A DNA stretch of 64,000 nucleotides from Marasmius tenuissimus. Taxonomy: Eukaryota > Basidiomycota > Agaricomycetes > Agaricales > Marasmiaceae. The translations under genes were made by a program, and so were the position numbers. Each line of letters begins with the position of its first letter. The stretch's first letter is position 1. The notes below the pieces were generated by a model. The model ran no database searches. It saw only the letters and a program-made list of their open reading frames with translations, and was not told the origin of the DNA. Positions 20,650 through 32,600 of the stretch are shown in pieces. The stretch lies in assembly GCA_029532415.1 (NCBI GenBank), contig JAQOTA010000001.1, positions 310,001-374,000 of the forward strand, given 5' to 3'.

Positions 20650-23600
20650 ATGCCCGCAACACTGACTGCACGTCAGATCTATCAACGGCGCAAGCCTAAG
20701 CCACTTCAAACAATTCCATGCCCCGTTAAAGGGTGCTTAAGGTTTTTTTCGAAACCCAACGCTTTGTCGAATCACCTCATTGTTCACCGTGACCTTGACC
20801 TTACTTCCTCCGATGAAGATGACGATGAAGTCGTGCAATCTGATGGGCTTGACGGGTACGGCTCCTCAAATGAAGGAAACCCACTGGACTCGACATTAGA
20901 TTTCAAGCCAGCTCAGCCAGCACCGCCTTCTCCAGGCAATGATGCGCCTGTACCACCTGTCACGTACACTTTTCACGAACATTTGAATGGTACGTCTCCA
21001 ATTGACTTCGGTCATATGGTTACTGACCTCAATACAAGCACGTCGATGTGATTTGCAAGGGGAGTTCTGTCAAGATAACGACCCCCCTCCACCCGACCCA
21101 ATCCCTTCACCCGAGGCCAATGACTGGACACCATTGTTCAACAGTCTCGAGTTTTGTGCGGCGAATCTACTCTATCGGAAGATGCAAGCATCCATTGGGC
21201 ACATCAACGAGCTCACTGAAATCATTACAGCCCTCACCAACGAACAAGATGCTGATTCTCTGTTCACCAATGTGCGGGATTTGTACTCAACAATTGATGC
21301 TTGTCAGAATGGATTGGTTGCCTGGGAAGCCTTCTCTGTCTCATATGACGGACTGCGCCTTCCTGGAAAAGTAGAACCCTGGATGGATAAGGAGTTCATG
21401 GTCTATTTTCGTAACCCCTGAGAGGTGCTTTGCCAACAGCTCGGGAACCCTGACTTCCATGGAGAGATCGAAACCACACCGTATCAAGCATACTCCACGT
21501 CAGACAACCTTCGACATTACCAAAACTTCATGTTGGGTAATTGGGCTATGCGAGAGGCAGTGAGTTTTAAAACCTGCTACGCAACTCTCCCTCATTGACG
21601 CTTATTGCAGGACCAGATAATTAGTGATTATCCTGAGTTAGAGGGCTCGATGTTGTGCCTGGTAATCATTGGAAGCGATAAAACTACCGTGTCGGTTGCA
21701 ACTGGCCAGAATGACTACTATCCTGCCTATTTGTCAAACGGGAACATCACCAATAATGCCCGTCACTCACATAAAGGAGGTGTATTGCTATTCATGTTCT
21801 TAGCTGTCCCAAAAAGTAAGTTGATCACCATAACTTGGAAGTTTAGGAGAATTAACAGCTTCTACAGCCGATTGTAGCCATCAGGATAGTGCGGAGTTTC
21901 GACGCTTTCGTCGTCATCTCTTCCACCAATTGTTGCGCCATGTTTTTGATCACCTGCGGCCATACATGACTGCCCCTGATATTGTCAAACTGGCGGATGG
22001 ATACTACCGAAGAGTGGTTTACAGCTTAGGTCCCTACATTGGAGACTACCCAGAGCAAGTTCTCCTCGCTTGCATAGTTCAAGGATGGTGTGCACAGTGC
22101 GTCAATCCCTAGATCTCTCCTCGAGAACGTCAGACTGAGCAATTCCCCAGATGTGCTGCCACCCACGACAATTTGGACGGGCCAGCCATATCACGCTCAC
22201 ATAAGCACACTGTACTGGTCCAAAACGCAATGAGCGCAACCAAACAATGGGATGATTATGGTGTTATATCTGAAATCATGGTTTGCACTCTCTTTCTCAT
22301 AATTGCGACTGTTAGCTGATCTTAGTATCCTGTAGCCATTCACTCACTACTTTCCGCATGCAGACATACATGCACTAATTGCACCCGACATCCTTTACCA
22401 ACTCATCAAGGGAACATTCAAGGACCACTTGGTTACCTGGGTACAAGAATACCTTGAACTACATTCAGGATCAAAGGCCGAAGCAGCCTGAATAATGGCC
22501 AACATCGACCGTCAAATAGCAGCAGCCCCTCTTTTCCCGGAGCTGCGATGGTTTCCTGAAGGTCGTGGATTTAAACAATGGACTGGTAATGATTCGAAGG
22601 CCCTTATGAAGGTAGGTCTCCAATACACTGCAGGACTGGGCTTCAAGGCTAATCACATGATTTTTCGAAGGTATATCTTCCTGCCATTGCTGGTCATCTA
22701 CCGGACAGTGTCGTAGGGACACTTGCAGCTTTCATCGAAGTCTGTTACCTTATTCGCCGAGACATACACTCCGAGGACACCATAAGGGAAATATCCTGCC
22801 AGATCAACATCTTCCACGCAGAGCGCGAGGTTTTCAAAGATCTGGATGTTCGCGACACATTCTCCCTGCCACGACAGCACTCTCTCTCTCATTATCCTCA
22901 CCTTATAGCAGAATTTGGGTCGCCGAACAGTCTCTGTTCCTCAATCACCGAATCAAAACACATTAGTGCGGTTAAAGAGCCATGGAGACGAAGCAGTCGG
23001 AACACCCCTTTAGCAGAAATGCTGGTCATCAACACCCACATGGATAAGATGCAATGGGCAGAGGCAAATTTTCGACATCGCAGTATGTTGACTGGCCCCA
23101 CAACTCTTGGCCTCTCTGAGGAGTTCACTGCCCAAGCCGATCTCTATGCAGAAGAGCTCGCCGGCAGCATAGCCAGACTTGCAGCCAATCTGGAATGGGA
23201 CAATGATGATGATGATGGCGGGCCGCTCAATGGAAAAGGAGTACAGAGTTGAACACGGTTAGCAAAAAAGCCTAGTATGTGATTTTTCTTGCCTACAGTG
23301 TGTTAGTATGACTCTCATAACCACCAACCTCCAGTTACATGGTTGCCACGCTCGCCTCTCGAGCTTGAACATCACCTCAAGATCAAAAATTTCACTTTCC
23401 TTGTACGCTGTTTCTTGCACCAACAGACTCTCCCTCCGGACCACCCAGTTGAAAATCTCAACTGGGCAGAAATAGAGGATAATCTGCCAATCTTAGGCTC
23501 ACAGACAAGGATCCGGATTTACCCTTCAGCGGTTTCGACCTTTTCAGCCCCTAGTGACCTATGTGGTTTCAGCGGTATGAAATGGGAGCGTATCCGAGCC

Positions 23601-24010
23601 GTTGATTCTTGGAAGGGAACAGGGCCGCGACATGACTGTGTTTTTATGGTCAAGGACCAAGAGGGTCTAGGGTTCCAAAGCCTTCACGTTGCACGTGTGG
23701 TACGTTTCCTATCCATCGAACATGATCATGAATACTATGAACCACACTTATCAGTGGGTTCACTGCAGTTGGGAACAAGCCTGACCCAGTGACTGGTCTG
23801 TGGATCGTCAAGCCAGACGAGGATGACAATGGTGATCCACAGCTGGATATCGTCAGTCTAGACACAGTTCTATGTGGTGCTCACCTCATGGGAGTGTGCG
23901 GAAAAGAGAGGCTGCCAAATGACTTCAGTTATATTGATACACTTGATGATTTCTCAGTATTCTATGTTAACAAGTATATAGACCATCACGCCCATGAAAT
24001 AGCTTTCTGA
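20650..24010 (+). pseudogene. Plavaka-type transposase with C2H2 finger, three nonsense codons
   Basis: Exon 1 (20650-20989) carries a C2H2 zinc finger (CPVKGCLRFF...LSNHLIVH). Exon 2 from 21039 has NDWTPLFNSLEFCAANLLYR, exon 3 from 21611 has VIIGSDKTTVSVATGQND, and later exons have APDILYQLIKGTFKDHLV, FPEGRGFKQWTGNDSKAL and SLCSSITESKHISAVKEPWR. The C-terminal part ends in FYVNKYIDHHAHEIAF. These are hallmark blocks of Plavaka transposases; the D, D and E in the SDKT, PDIL and TESK blocks are my guess for the catalytic triad. In-frame stops lie at 21419 (TGA), 22110 (TAG) and 22489 (TGA), each one C-to-T step from a sense codon (CGA, CAG, CGA). The protein would cut and paste the element using the terminal repeats. 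Confidence 0.85.
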
Positions 24011-24379
24011 CTAAACTCGTGCTGAAACCATAAAACGGATGATCTGATGAAGTATTGCAGCGATGCCATTGACTGTGAGCGTAAGGCTGAGATTATGGGA
24101 ACCACATCGGCAATGCTGGCGACCACATCATGACCAAGTGCTCTCCTGTCTTCTTTCCTCTGCACATCAAACATCTCGAGCTTGGTGATGCTCACTCTCG
24201 CCCCAATGCCCCAAGACCCCGCCGCAACTTCAACCTATCAAAACCATCATTAGCTTCATGAAAATTATTCCGAACGGACACATGGAAATCCGGCCAGATC
24301 AATTTGCCCTGCAACACTTTCTTGCCTGTCTTTCCCTCCATACCTTATCTCTCTACACTACTCAACTCAGATCAGAATC

Positions 24380-25273
24380 ATGAATCGGAGGCCGCTCGCA
24401 GATGTAGAAAATAGTCCGCCTGCCAAAAGGCTGCGTCGCCAGAATCAATCTGTCAAGGCTGAGCCAAGGTGCCCTCCCCGACTATTTTTTCAAAGACATC
24501 AGACACTCATGCTATTATTCTTTTTCAGTTTTCTTGAGGACTTCCTCAACTCTCAAGTTGAATCTCAGGAATGGAATGAGAAATTGCATGAATCTCTGGG
24601 TGCGAGTATGTATGCTACCCCCCAAGCAACACCAAAGGTTACGGGTAGGCAACATCACCGTCTAAAAAGCTGGTACCTAAGTTAATAATTGAATACAGGT
24701 TGCAAAGATCAGTCTTAGCCAGCACCGTGCACACCCTCAAGTAGTGTCAACACCCAGACCTCGGCAGTAGCAAGAAATTCCATAGGATTGGTACCAAAAC
24801 TGAAGCTCGGACAGACACCGTGAGTTTGTGAGCACTCTTCCAAAAAATTTACTGATCTTTTCCTCACTGGCAGTGAACGAGAGCTTCATCTACTTAGCAG
24901 CACTGAAATGACGATTTTTGGTCTCCAGAGTGACCTCAAGAGGGCCCAGCAAAATTTCGTGGATCTTTCAGAACGACACTCGGATTTCATTGACAAGAGC
25001 AGCGACGAGATGAGCGCGATGGAACGGCAGGTTTTGGACGCTACAATTGAGAACAAGATCATCAGAACTGCTCGAGCGGCAGACCGGAAGGAATGGACTA
25101 AACGGGTGGCAGCCCTGGAGGCCAAGTTGGCAGAAAAGACAGCTGCCGTGAACAAGTTGACGATAAGGGTACGGGATGCAGAACACAAAAGGGATGAAGT
25201 AAAGAAAAGCCTGGGTTGGTACAGAACTCACTTGAAGACTCTGAAGGCCCAGATTGGGTTGATTGGCGAGTAG
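24380..25273 (+). pseudogene. Plavaka accessory gene 3, coiled-coil protein
   Basis: Exon 1 (24380-24468) encodes MNRRPLADVENSPPAKRLRR, a nuclear-localisation-like basic head. Exon 2 starts at 24529 (LEDFLNSQVESQEWNEKL). A third exon contains a TAG at 24716-24718. The last exon (24874-25273) encodes a long coiled coil (DLKRAQQNFVDLSERHSDF and VAALEAKLAEKTAAVNKL). Intron phases agree. The TAG again replaces a possible CAG. Such small coiled-coil genes may encode accessory or regulatory proteins for the element, but I know no family assignment. Confidence 0.5.
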
Positions 25274-25502
25274 TTCCATAGTTTAACTTTCATCCAGAAA
25301 TTCAGACATGTTGGCAATCTCAAGCAAGACTTTGGATTTAAGACATATTGTACTTGGGCATAAGTATGAACATCTGTAACTAGGTGAAAGAGGGTCTAAG
25401 ATGCCGGAAATCAGTCAAAGCGCACGTGTGTAAGCTTAAGAATACTTAAGAAAAACCTACCGTTTTCCTGATGTAGTAACCTGTTCACCTATCAATCAAG
25501 AT

Positions 25503-26437
25503 GTGCTCCAGTCTTGGGGTAAGCCTTCCAAGAGACCCCTTCCAGCCTCACAGTCCTGCACCCACAGTGTTGAGGAGGAACATGATAGTATTATGGATTT
25601 CTCCTCAGGTGAACTGGATCATGTTGACAGCCCCATTTGTCATGAATTTCCCTCCTATTTTATCTTTTCTCCTTATCTTATCATTTTCCATCTTATCTAT
25701 ATCTTATCCCTCACATGACTCGTATCTTATCATATGGACACATGGTAGATACATGAAGGGACCCACATGCTGTAGACACATGTCGGTCCTGTTTCAGATA
25801 CTGTTTCACGATATCATACCTCGATGTCATACCTCACCGTAGACACACGCCGCAGTCCTCCAAGTAGTATATAAGAAGTAGATACTCTGCATGTATTCCC
25901 CAGTCTTGAGCTGGTTTATTCCTCACCAGTATTGAGTTCTCTATTCTTTGCCTCATTCTTCGTTGTCTGAAAGCTTAGTGCGACGCGTCACCAGGTCAGA
26001 ACTGGTGATTGCTGACACCATTGACAATGATGGACTGGAGTTGGATATTAGTGTGTCCTCATCTGGTGTGTCGAGTACAGGGGTTGTAGTTGCTGAGCCA
26101 TCACACAAGTTGAGGAAGGTCAGTATGTGATTCAACATAATTCTGAAATACTCATTACTTACTCTTCCTCACAGGGCCAGTTACATACACCATCAGCAGC
26201 AACTTGGAGGATGGCTTGGCTGGCAGCTCAGGTGTCCACAATCCAGAGCCCAAACATGCACACAATTCTCCAATGTACAACAACAATGACACCGAGCAGG
26301 AAGATATTGAGGTGTCAGCCATGTTTCATTCTATGGCTTCTGTATCTCAGCAGGCCTCTTCACCCCTCATTGCTACAAATGATTCAATAATCCTCTTTGA
26401 TCCTTACAAAGGCTACGTTCCAGAGGTTAGGTTTTAG
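25503..26437 (+). pseudogene. Gene fragment near right end of the Plavaka element
   Basis: Coding-like pieces are SVEEEHDSIMDFSSGELDHV (25570-25630), RSELVIADTIDNDGLELDI (near 26000) and, after a probable intron, PVTYTISSNLEDGLAGSSG through IILFDPYKGYVPEV to 26437. They are acidic and serine-rich, with no domain recognised. An LTR-like block (about 25641-25972) lies between the first two pieces and may have split the gene. Confidence 0.35.
25641..25972 (+). repeat. Possible solo LTR
   Basis: The block begins TGTCATGAATTTCCC, is rich in CTTATC and CACATG words, has a TATA-like AGTATATAAGAAG near 25866 and ends near CTTCGTTGTCTGA. The promoter-like layout resembles a copia-type LTR. No matching target duplication was seen, so the identification is tentative. 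Confidence 0.35.
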
Positions 26438-26731
26438 ATGTCATATTTTTCTTGTTTAATGATCTCACACGAACACTACGCTCTTTACCTACCATCCAGT
26501 CTTTTAGTCAATGGTGATACCTTCATGTGGTTGCCACTCGCTAGCCTGATCTCATCTATACTGTACATACAACTGCTCACACGTCCACTGCTGTACCTTC
26601 CTTTGGCAATATTGTATGTATCATACTAGCATAGCTACCCATACAATCAAGTAATCACCCACTGTCCTTTTAACAATGCCACTGATTGATCACTAATTTC
26701 CAACCATCAATGCCTAAATGTGGGGTTAGGC

Positions 26732-27094
26732 ACCCTGTCTGTAATGATATTGCTGTAGAAGAGTCAAACCAGCTTGGGAATGTTAGCTACTTGGCTGACA
26801 CAGACCTAGTATGCATTAAAGTATATTCTGATACTTACTGGAACTTAGTAAACTAAGCCTGACCTGTGGGACGCACCCAAAGGTGATGGATATGTGTGGG
26901 AAACGTGTTGGAAACAGGTAAGTGCCCAAGCACAGATGCCGGACATTTGTTTGCGGGACCGGGAATACTCTGCACGCGCAAGATTTCCCAGTCCCGTAAT
27001 GACTAGTACGGGAAAATGAGTTTGGGGGAGATAGTCCGGGGGGGAAATTAGTGCGGGACCTGGAAAATAATTTTTTCCCATTTGGACACTCATA
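26732..27094 (+). repeat. Right terminal inverted repeat
   Basis: About 363 bases, the inverted partner of 12956-13013 plus 15292-15600. Being uninterrupted, it shows what the left repeat looked like before the nested insertion. Confidence 0.88.
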
Positions 27095-27670
27095 GGAGTA
27101 CGTCTAGATTCTTGTTATCTGTCGTATTTAAATGATTGCCGACACCAAAGTTTTCCACCCTAGCTGAACCCGAGATTGTCAGTTGCTACTTTTCGCGCAA
27201 AAATGGTTACAGACATAATGACCCACCTTTGCTCCTTGCGTTCACAAAAAGGTCATCGGAACCCACCTTGAAAACGGTCAAGAAGTCAGCTGTGAGTAGT
27301 AATTTGCCCAACCCCTCCGGTCATCGTTAATGATAAAAGAGTTGACATTTCATTCCAGACCGCCTTCGAATTTGGAGACGTAGACTACTGGTTTTCCGCG
27401 AAGGCCATCAATGGGTACGTCAGCCTGCTCCGTATTCCACATAGCCAGGATTACTAAGCGGTCACTTATTCTCCCAGTTATTCCTTCACCATTGACGGGA
27501 ATTGCAACCGCTTGCTTCGTCTTCCTGTCGATAGGTGCAGCACTGGTGGTGTGAACGGGATACAGGTGAGTCACCATTCTCCATCGGCTTTGATCACTCG
27601 ACTGACGCTTGTTGATTGTACAGGAGGTGTTATGACCGACCCTTGTGGACAGTGGAGGGCTGAGCGCTGA

Positions 27671-29610
27671 TCCTGGCCGTAAGTTGTAACAGTGACCCTT
27701 TCTAAACAACCGGGTATAATACCACACGTTCAGCCGTCGGCGATTTGCGATCCCCAACACCATTATGGTTACTTAGAACAGCCGCTACGTTCTCTTGTTT
27801 CTATCATTACACGAAAAGCAAAGAAAAATTGGTCTGAGCTGTATCGATCTCGAAATAATCAGCACGTTCTTGTCAAATATCGTGCAAGGGGTGGAAAGTG
27901 CTGTAAGATCGGGAAAGTACGTACTGAGATGTGGGTTACCGCGAGTAATTCGAAATTGGCGCCCCTCTAAGGAGGCAGTCGTCAGAAGTCCAGGCATATC
28001 CGGGTGCAGATTGGATTGTCGTTCTCCATATGCTACATGGTGAGCAAGGAGTCAAACAAGGACAGAGTCACACTGATACTATGCACCTTACCTCAATTTG
28101 AGCTTGCTCTGCTTTGTTTGAATAGGCTACAATCTGACAGAAGCGACCGACAGTCTGGCTGGATCAAATTTGTATCTTGTAACGCTCATCCATGTCGCGG
28201 TCAGGGTCGGCCTCCCTCCGGCCTCTTAAACAGTTACCGAACGCCACTAGTTCGAGGGGGCTGACTCAAGCCAGCCATCTGCAGGGGAGAGTTTCACATG
28301 TTACACAGGCTACATAACCCTGCGCTTCCTTAATATGACCACCGCAGGTTTACCTCTTAGCTCTAGGATCACAGATTCTGATCAGAAAAATACGGAGGAC
28401 TTACGCCGCGAGCATGAGACAAAGGTAGAAGATCTGCGGCAATCAAGGCAGACTTGTACCAATGAGAATCGGCAAGAAGACGCACACGCCTTCCCAAGGC
28501 AAGAACAAGGTACCTGGTCCGAGCGCGGAGTCTAAACACAGAGGTGCCCGATATACGGATGGAAGTGCCAACGAAACGAAGGAACTCATTCTGTTCGATC
28601 TCCCGAAGATGTCTACGTTTGGTAGCTCTTGTACTTCCGTGGGTCTGTATGATGTACAAGGCGGCCAGACGAGTATTGGGAATTGAGCATCATTACAAAT
28701 TGATTGTGACTAAACGATTGACCAAATGAGGGACAAAGACAGCGATGTCAAAATCAAAGGCATACCGGGGACCTACTAAAGATCGGAACGCCACATAACG
28801 TGGTCCCTTCAATTACTGCTTCGCGTCCCAGCCATCAGCTTTCCTCGGATCATATCATATACAGAGGTCTACAGAAGCGCTAGAGGGTATCAGCGCGCGT
28901 CATCATAATCATGATGGAGGTATGGCTAGGGAAGATGGTAGTGAAAAAACACGAGCGTCCCGGGCAGGGGCACACGGGCCGGCTTGAGAAGTTTATTGGC
29001 ATAGGCGCATCGATGTAACCAAGTCATTCTAACATCTCCAAGGATTGAATTACGACGCTTGCACTCGCGCGCATCACGAGCTGTGGTCACCGTGAACTTC
29101 ATGTGATCACTCACCGAAACCACATCAACATCGTCTCAGTTCTCGGCAGTGACAAAGGCAGGACCATAAGGAGATGGAAAGACTTATGAGACATGAGACT
29201 GTGCGCTTTACATTTTGCTGCGATGGGCCTACATAGTGCTCGGGATGCAAGGAATAAATTGGATATGAAGATTTTGTGGTAATACAGTTCCAAAAAATAA
29301 GATATGAGACTCTAGTGATTTAGCTGTACTCCTTGGAGTAGGCCAATTTAGAATAAGATAAGTAAAAGCTACAATTACGGGGCTGGGGATGATAATGGTC
29401 TAAGCATCTGGTAATGATACAGATAGGTGCGTGTTTCGAGGTCGTTTGAGGCGCCATGGACGTAAATTTGTTATACTCTATAGGGCAGATTGTGAATACT
29501 GGCGTGAGCCCACGAATTATTGTCTACGATGGTGACCACAGAAGCACGCAGGGACACCATAACAGATGCGACCATCACTGGAAAATGAATACTTGAGCAA
29601 GGAGTCGAAA
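27671..29610. other. Gene-poor spacer
   Basis: No frame longer than about 137 codons, and none with recognisable protein character. The plus frame 28335-28535 and the minus frame 28369-28659 overlap each other and look like chance. Confidence 0.4.
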
Positions 29611-30148
29611 TCAAGAGGAGGGCAAGACAAACCTTAATCGTATAGGCTGAACAGGAGTGGTTGTATTACTGCGAGACGAGTGATACTGGGGTTGCTGCTG
29701 ACTGTGTGTGTTGTAGGCGCCAGAGTTGTTATGATACCCTCCGGGATATGGCTGGTATGTCGTTACGTTGGCTGGCTGGCGATGAAACTGGTTCGGCGGG
29801 TAAGGAGTGCCTCCGTTATGTATCTGCTGAGGGTTGTGGAGCATGGGGTTGTTATGAGCGTATGGATCAAAGAGCTTGATACCATCCTCCCCATCCGTAT
29901 CTTCTGCCGGGCTACTGATTGGCTCGTATCGACATTGTAGCCCATTTCTGCTGCATCGGTCGCATGGTCGAGTCACTCCGGAACGATCGGGATTGCACTG
30001 TGAGAAAGTGAGCTCGTTGCTCGCTGTGATCCTTCCAGACCTGGAATCAGCTCACCCTGACTTTTCGTTTCCGACATTCGGTGCAGGCCATGAGTACGCG
30101 CTTGCTGCTGGATTGAGAAGAACTGGTGGAATCCTTGTAGTAAGGCAT
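29611..30148 (-). CDS. Short Zn2Cys6 DNA-binding protein
   Basis: Exon 1 (30056-30148) encodes MPYYKDSTSSSQSSSKRVLM followed by ACTECRKRKVR. After a 58-base intron (29998-30055), exon 2 continues CNPDRSGVTRPCDRCSRNGL and QC. Together these give CX2CX6CX10CX2CX6C, a complete fungal Zn(II)2Cys6 binuclear cluster, which binds CGG-type sites in promoters. The remainder (about 120 residues) is rich in N, Q, P and Y and ends at a TGA at 29611. An alternative donor shortly before that stop would add about 20 other residues. No fungal transcription-factor regulatory domain follows, so the protein (about 160 aa) is much shorter than a typical family member. It may be a small regulator or a truncated gene. 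Confidence 0.75.
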
Positions 30149-31800
30149 TTCTGTAGGTTTGGATGAGTGTAGTTTCAGTTGGGAATAAGTTGATGAGGGG
30201 AAATAGGATGGAGATTCGAGGAGATTATTACTCGTTTTTATAGGCGCACGAAGTGCTGTAAACAAGGTTCGATACAGGCTAGTGAAAATAGTCTTTGCTA
30301 TTGAATATCGACGCAGAGAAACCTGTGTATCATATTGAAAGTTACGATTCGAATCTTTCCAGTCCCGTAGAGCTCCGCCCCAAAATTACTATACACCATT
30401 AAGAAAACGAGGTCAGCCGGGGGATCTGGCGGATTTGAATGGTAAGGCGCTACTTCCCTGTCCTTGGTGTTTTGATATCATCTCCACATACACAGATGCA
30501 CATATTCGCCAACTTTGCTTTTTTCTTCCACGGTAAGTGAGCATTGATCGCCGTGCAGCTTGCCGAAAGTCGCACTGTTTTCCTCTTCGGCAATGTACGC
30601 AGCTTCTACAGCACTTCACATCATGACCAGAGTCGTGCTTGGGCACCTCGATAACTAGGAACGACCTCCGGAGTCCACTGACTGCGTCTAGTGGGGTGCT
30701 GCGACAGGAACGCGGAAGGACATCTATATGAGCAGCTCGACGGGCTCCTACCTACTCTGTTTGTACTCCTAGCAATGCGGGGCACAGCATAGTTGATCTA
30801 TGATTCTGCCATTGACAAAGATGGCAAAGCGTGACTAAACGTCTTTTTGGGAACAAGGTCAGTGATCTTGACTTAGGATACCCTGGAGGCCACTATGGTT
30901 CATGCCCCCATCGAGTCTCCGACATTTACGTGTATGCGAAAACCAAGCGGAGATGATGTACCATCGAACGCAAGGGAAGAATGCCAGCGTGCTTTTGATA
31001 GTTCCCAGAGCACCCACTGAGACCTCATTGATCGGGACGATTTATCTGTCACGCCGAATTCCTGGAGTCTTTCGGAGAACGACACCGTCAAAATGCAATG
31101 AACTAGAAAGAGGTGGTGGGAACTAGTCACAAGAGCCCCGGCAACGCTGATTGACACTCAATGGCGCTGAAAAAGTTGATAGTTGTTGTTGTTGATTGAG
31201 AGGCTTTGATGACGGCTCAGCGGTATGAACTGGTTCGTACGGAAACAGATTGTTTATTCACAACTCCATATGCTCGAGACGCAAGGTGATCTGCATAACG
31301 ATTCCGATCCTCTCGCCACCCCTAGGCACCAATTGTGTCGGGTCTGGAAGAAGATTGAACAGAAGTCGTGGGAGTGGATGAAGTTTGAGTCCGATATGGA
31401 CAGTTGGAAACTGCTGAATATGGTCAAGAATAAGTGACATCGTATGGTGTCAGATCTGACTCACGATAGAGCTTTCACCTTGGGCTGTATAACGGCCCAG
31501 TTACCGTTCTGCTGTATCGTCTTCACAGGTATTCCGAAAATCGAGACATCTCGCGCCAGTCCCTTTCGGTTTGATGGATCCAGTATCCTAGCTCTCGCTT
31601 ACAATCGGCACAGCGTTCCATTGTGAGCGCTTGTCTCCTCTCAAGCAGTGAGGGGAGCCTGGCGAGACTGGGAATGCTGGGGAGGCCATCGGGTCTTCGA
31701 TCGTATCCAGGGTATGAGTATGAGGACCCAGACCCTTGATTGTGGCTGCCACTGCGAAAACGAGTTCTTGTCGTCCCAAAAGCAGTACTAAGCTCAGAGG
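30149..31800. other. Gene-poor spacer
   Basis: Contains the promoter and 5' leader of the Zn2Cys6 gene (30149-30300). The remainder has only short frames. A minus-strand cysteine-rich frame (30413-30646) was examined and not called. Confidence 0.35.
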
Positions 31801-32600
31801 CTATGAGAGAGTAATGTTCGTGCCAAACATCGCAAGGAGTTGTCGTGCCACGATGCAGTCTGGTCGGTCCAAAGCGAGTGAATTCTTTTGTTACAAGGTT
31901 GTGATAGGTTTGAACATAATTGATCTAGAGTATTGACAAAACTGAATTGCCATCCCCATACAGTGAAAAATTCAATACTCACCCATGCCTCGAATACATT
32001 CTGGGGTAACACGCTAAGCATCGAATAAGGGGCGATGTCCAACGTGACTACAGCACTTTCATCAAGGACGTCTATACGCTTGTGACGAATCGCATAGAGC
32101 ATAACATCAACGGGGTACTCAGGGATGTATTCCCTGTTGAAACTGCATCAGCTTTGGATGATGGATTCAATGAACCGAGAATAACCTCATCTGGTGACAA
32201 CAAACACCCATAGCACAGTATATCTCGTACTTTTCCACAGCCTCGGCCACCTCTTTCATGACTCTGAACTCCACTTTGCGAAGGTCCGGCTGGGGCTGAA
32301 GGTAGAGATATTGTAGCATGACCTCGAGTACTTCGGATGATTCAGACAGTAGCACGACCTCATTTTCTGCGGCTCCAACTGTCGAGGTCCCAGCATCCGC
32401 GAAGACTTTCGAGTTCATCTCAAGGTTGATTCGGTGAATCTTGTAAAGCACTCTATCGGAGGATTGGAGAGTGATGTCGGACGAAGGCAGATCAACTAAG
32501 GCCGGTGAATGAGGTGAGACCCATAGCCGGATGAATAATGTAAGTAACACCACGAACAGCGATTCGATATCGTGAGGGTACTGGTTATGTCTGAGGTCAT
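31801..32600 (-). CDS. BTB/POZ-domain protein
   Basis: Four exons (32558-32600, 32186-32495, 31983-32142, 31801-31884) splice in phase to 198 residues. The first 14 codons are followed by FDLPSSDITLQSSDRVLYKI, then HRINLEMNSKVFADAG, VVLLSESSEVLEVMLQYLYL and EVAEAVEKYEIYCAMGVC. This is the pattern of the BTB/POZ proteins greatly expanded in Agaricomycetes, which mediate protein-protein contact and often serve as adaptors for cullin-3 ubiquitin ligases. The second intron is only 43 bases. The last exon is the least certain, because other acceptors give different tails. Confidence 0.75.

Larger units (their letters stand above)
12956..27094 (+). mobile_element. Plavaka-like DNA transposon, 14.1 kb
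   Basis: The ends are inverted: TATGAGTGTCCAAATGGG at 12956 and its complement ending at 27094, continuing as about 360-bp inverted repeats. The 6-bp duplication GGAGTA flanks both sides (12950-12955, 27095-27100). Joining the flanks restores the exon/intron boundary of a host gene. Inside are a Plavaka-type transposase (20650-24010), a divergent basic protein gene (17445-20416), a plus-strand gene (15949-17200) and a coiled-coil gene (24380-25273). Plavaka elements are CACTA/EnSpm-related transposons common in Agaricomycetes. Nonsense codons in several genes suggest this copy is now non-autonomous. Confidence 0.88.
12877..27670 (+). pseudogene. Small secreted-protein gene (copy 2), split by a 14 kb Plavaka element
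   Basis: Exon 1 (12877-12952) encodes MHLSFLIVAAATFRQALASP, nearly identical to the signal peptide of copy 1. The transposon entered three bases into intron 1, at the splice donor. Beyond it come exon 2 (from 27164), exon 3 (27359-27414, TAFEFGDVDYWFSAKAING), exon 4 (27478-27565, FTIDGNCNRLLRLPVDRCST) and exon 5 (27624-27670, with CGQWRAER). Exon 5 lacks one base relative to copy 1 (GAGGTG against GGTGGTG), so the spliced frame would stop early. The gene is therefore doubly damaged. Function is unknown; a secreted role is inferred only from the signal peptide. Confidence 0.75.

Noticed and set aside
30413..30646. Cysteine-rich minus frame (CCRSCVHCRRGKQCDF)
   Set aside because: It resembles half of a Zn2Cys6 cluster, but no second half or splice partner could be found.
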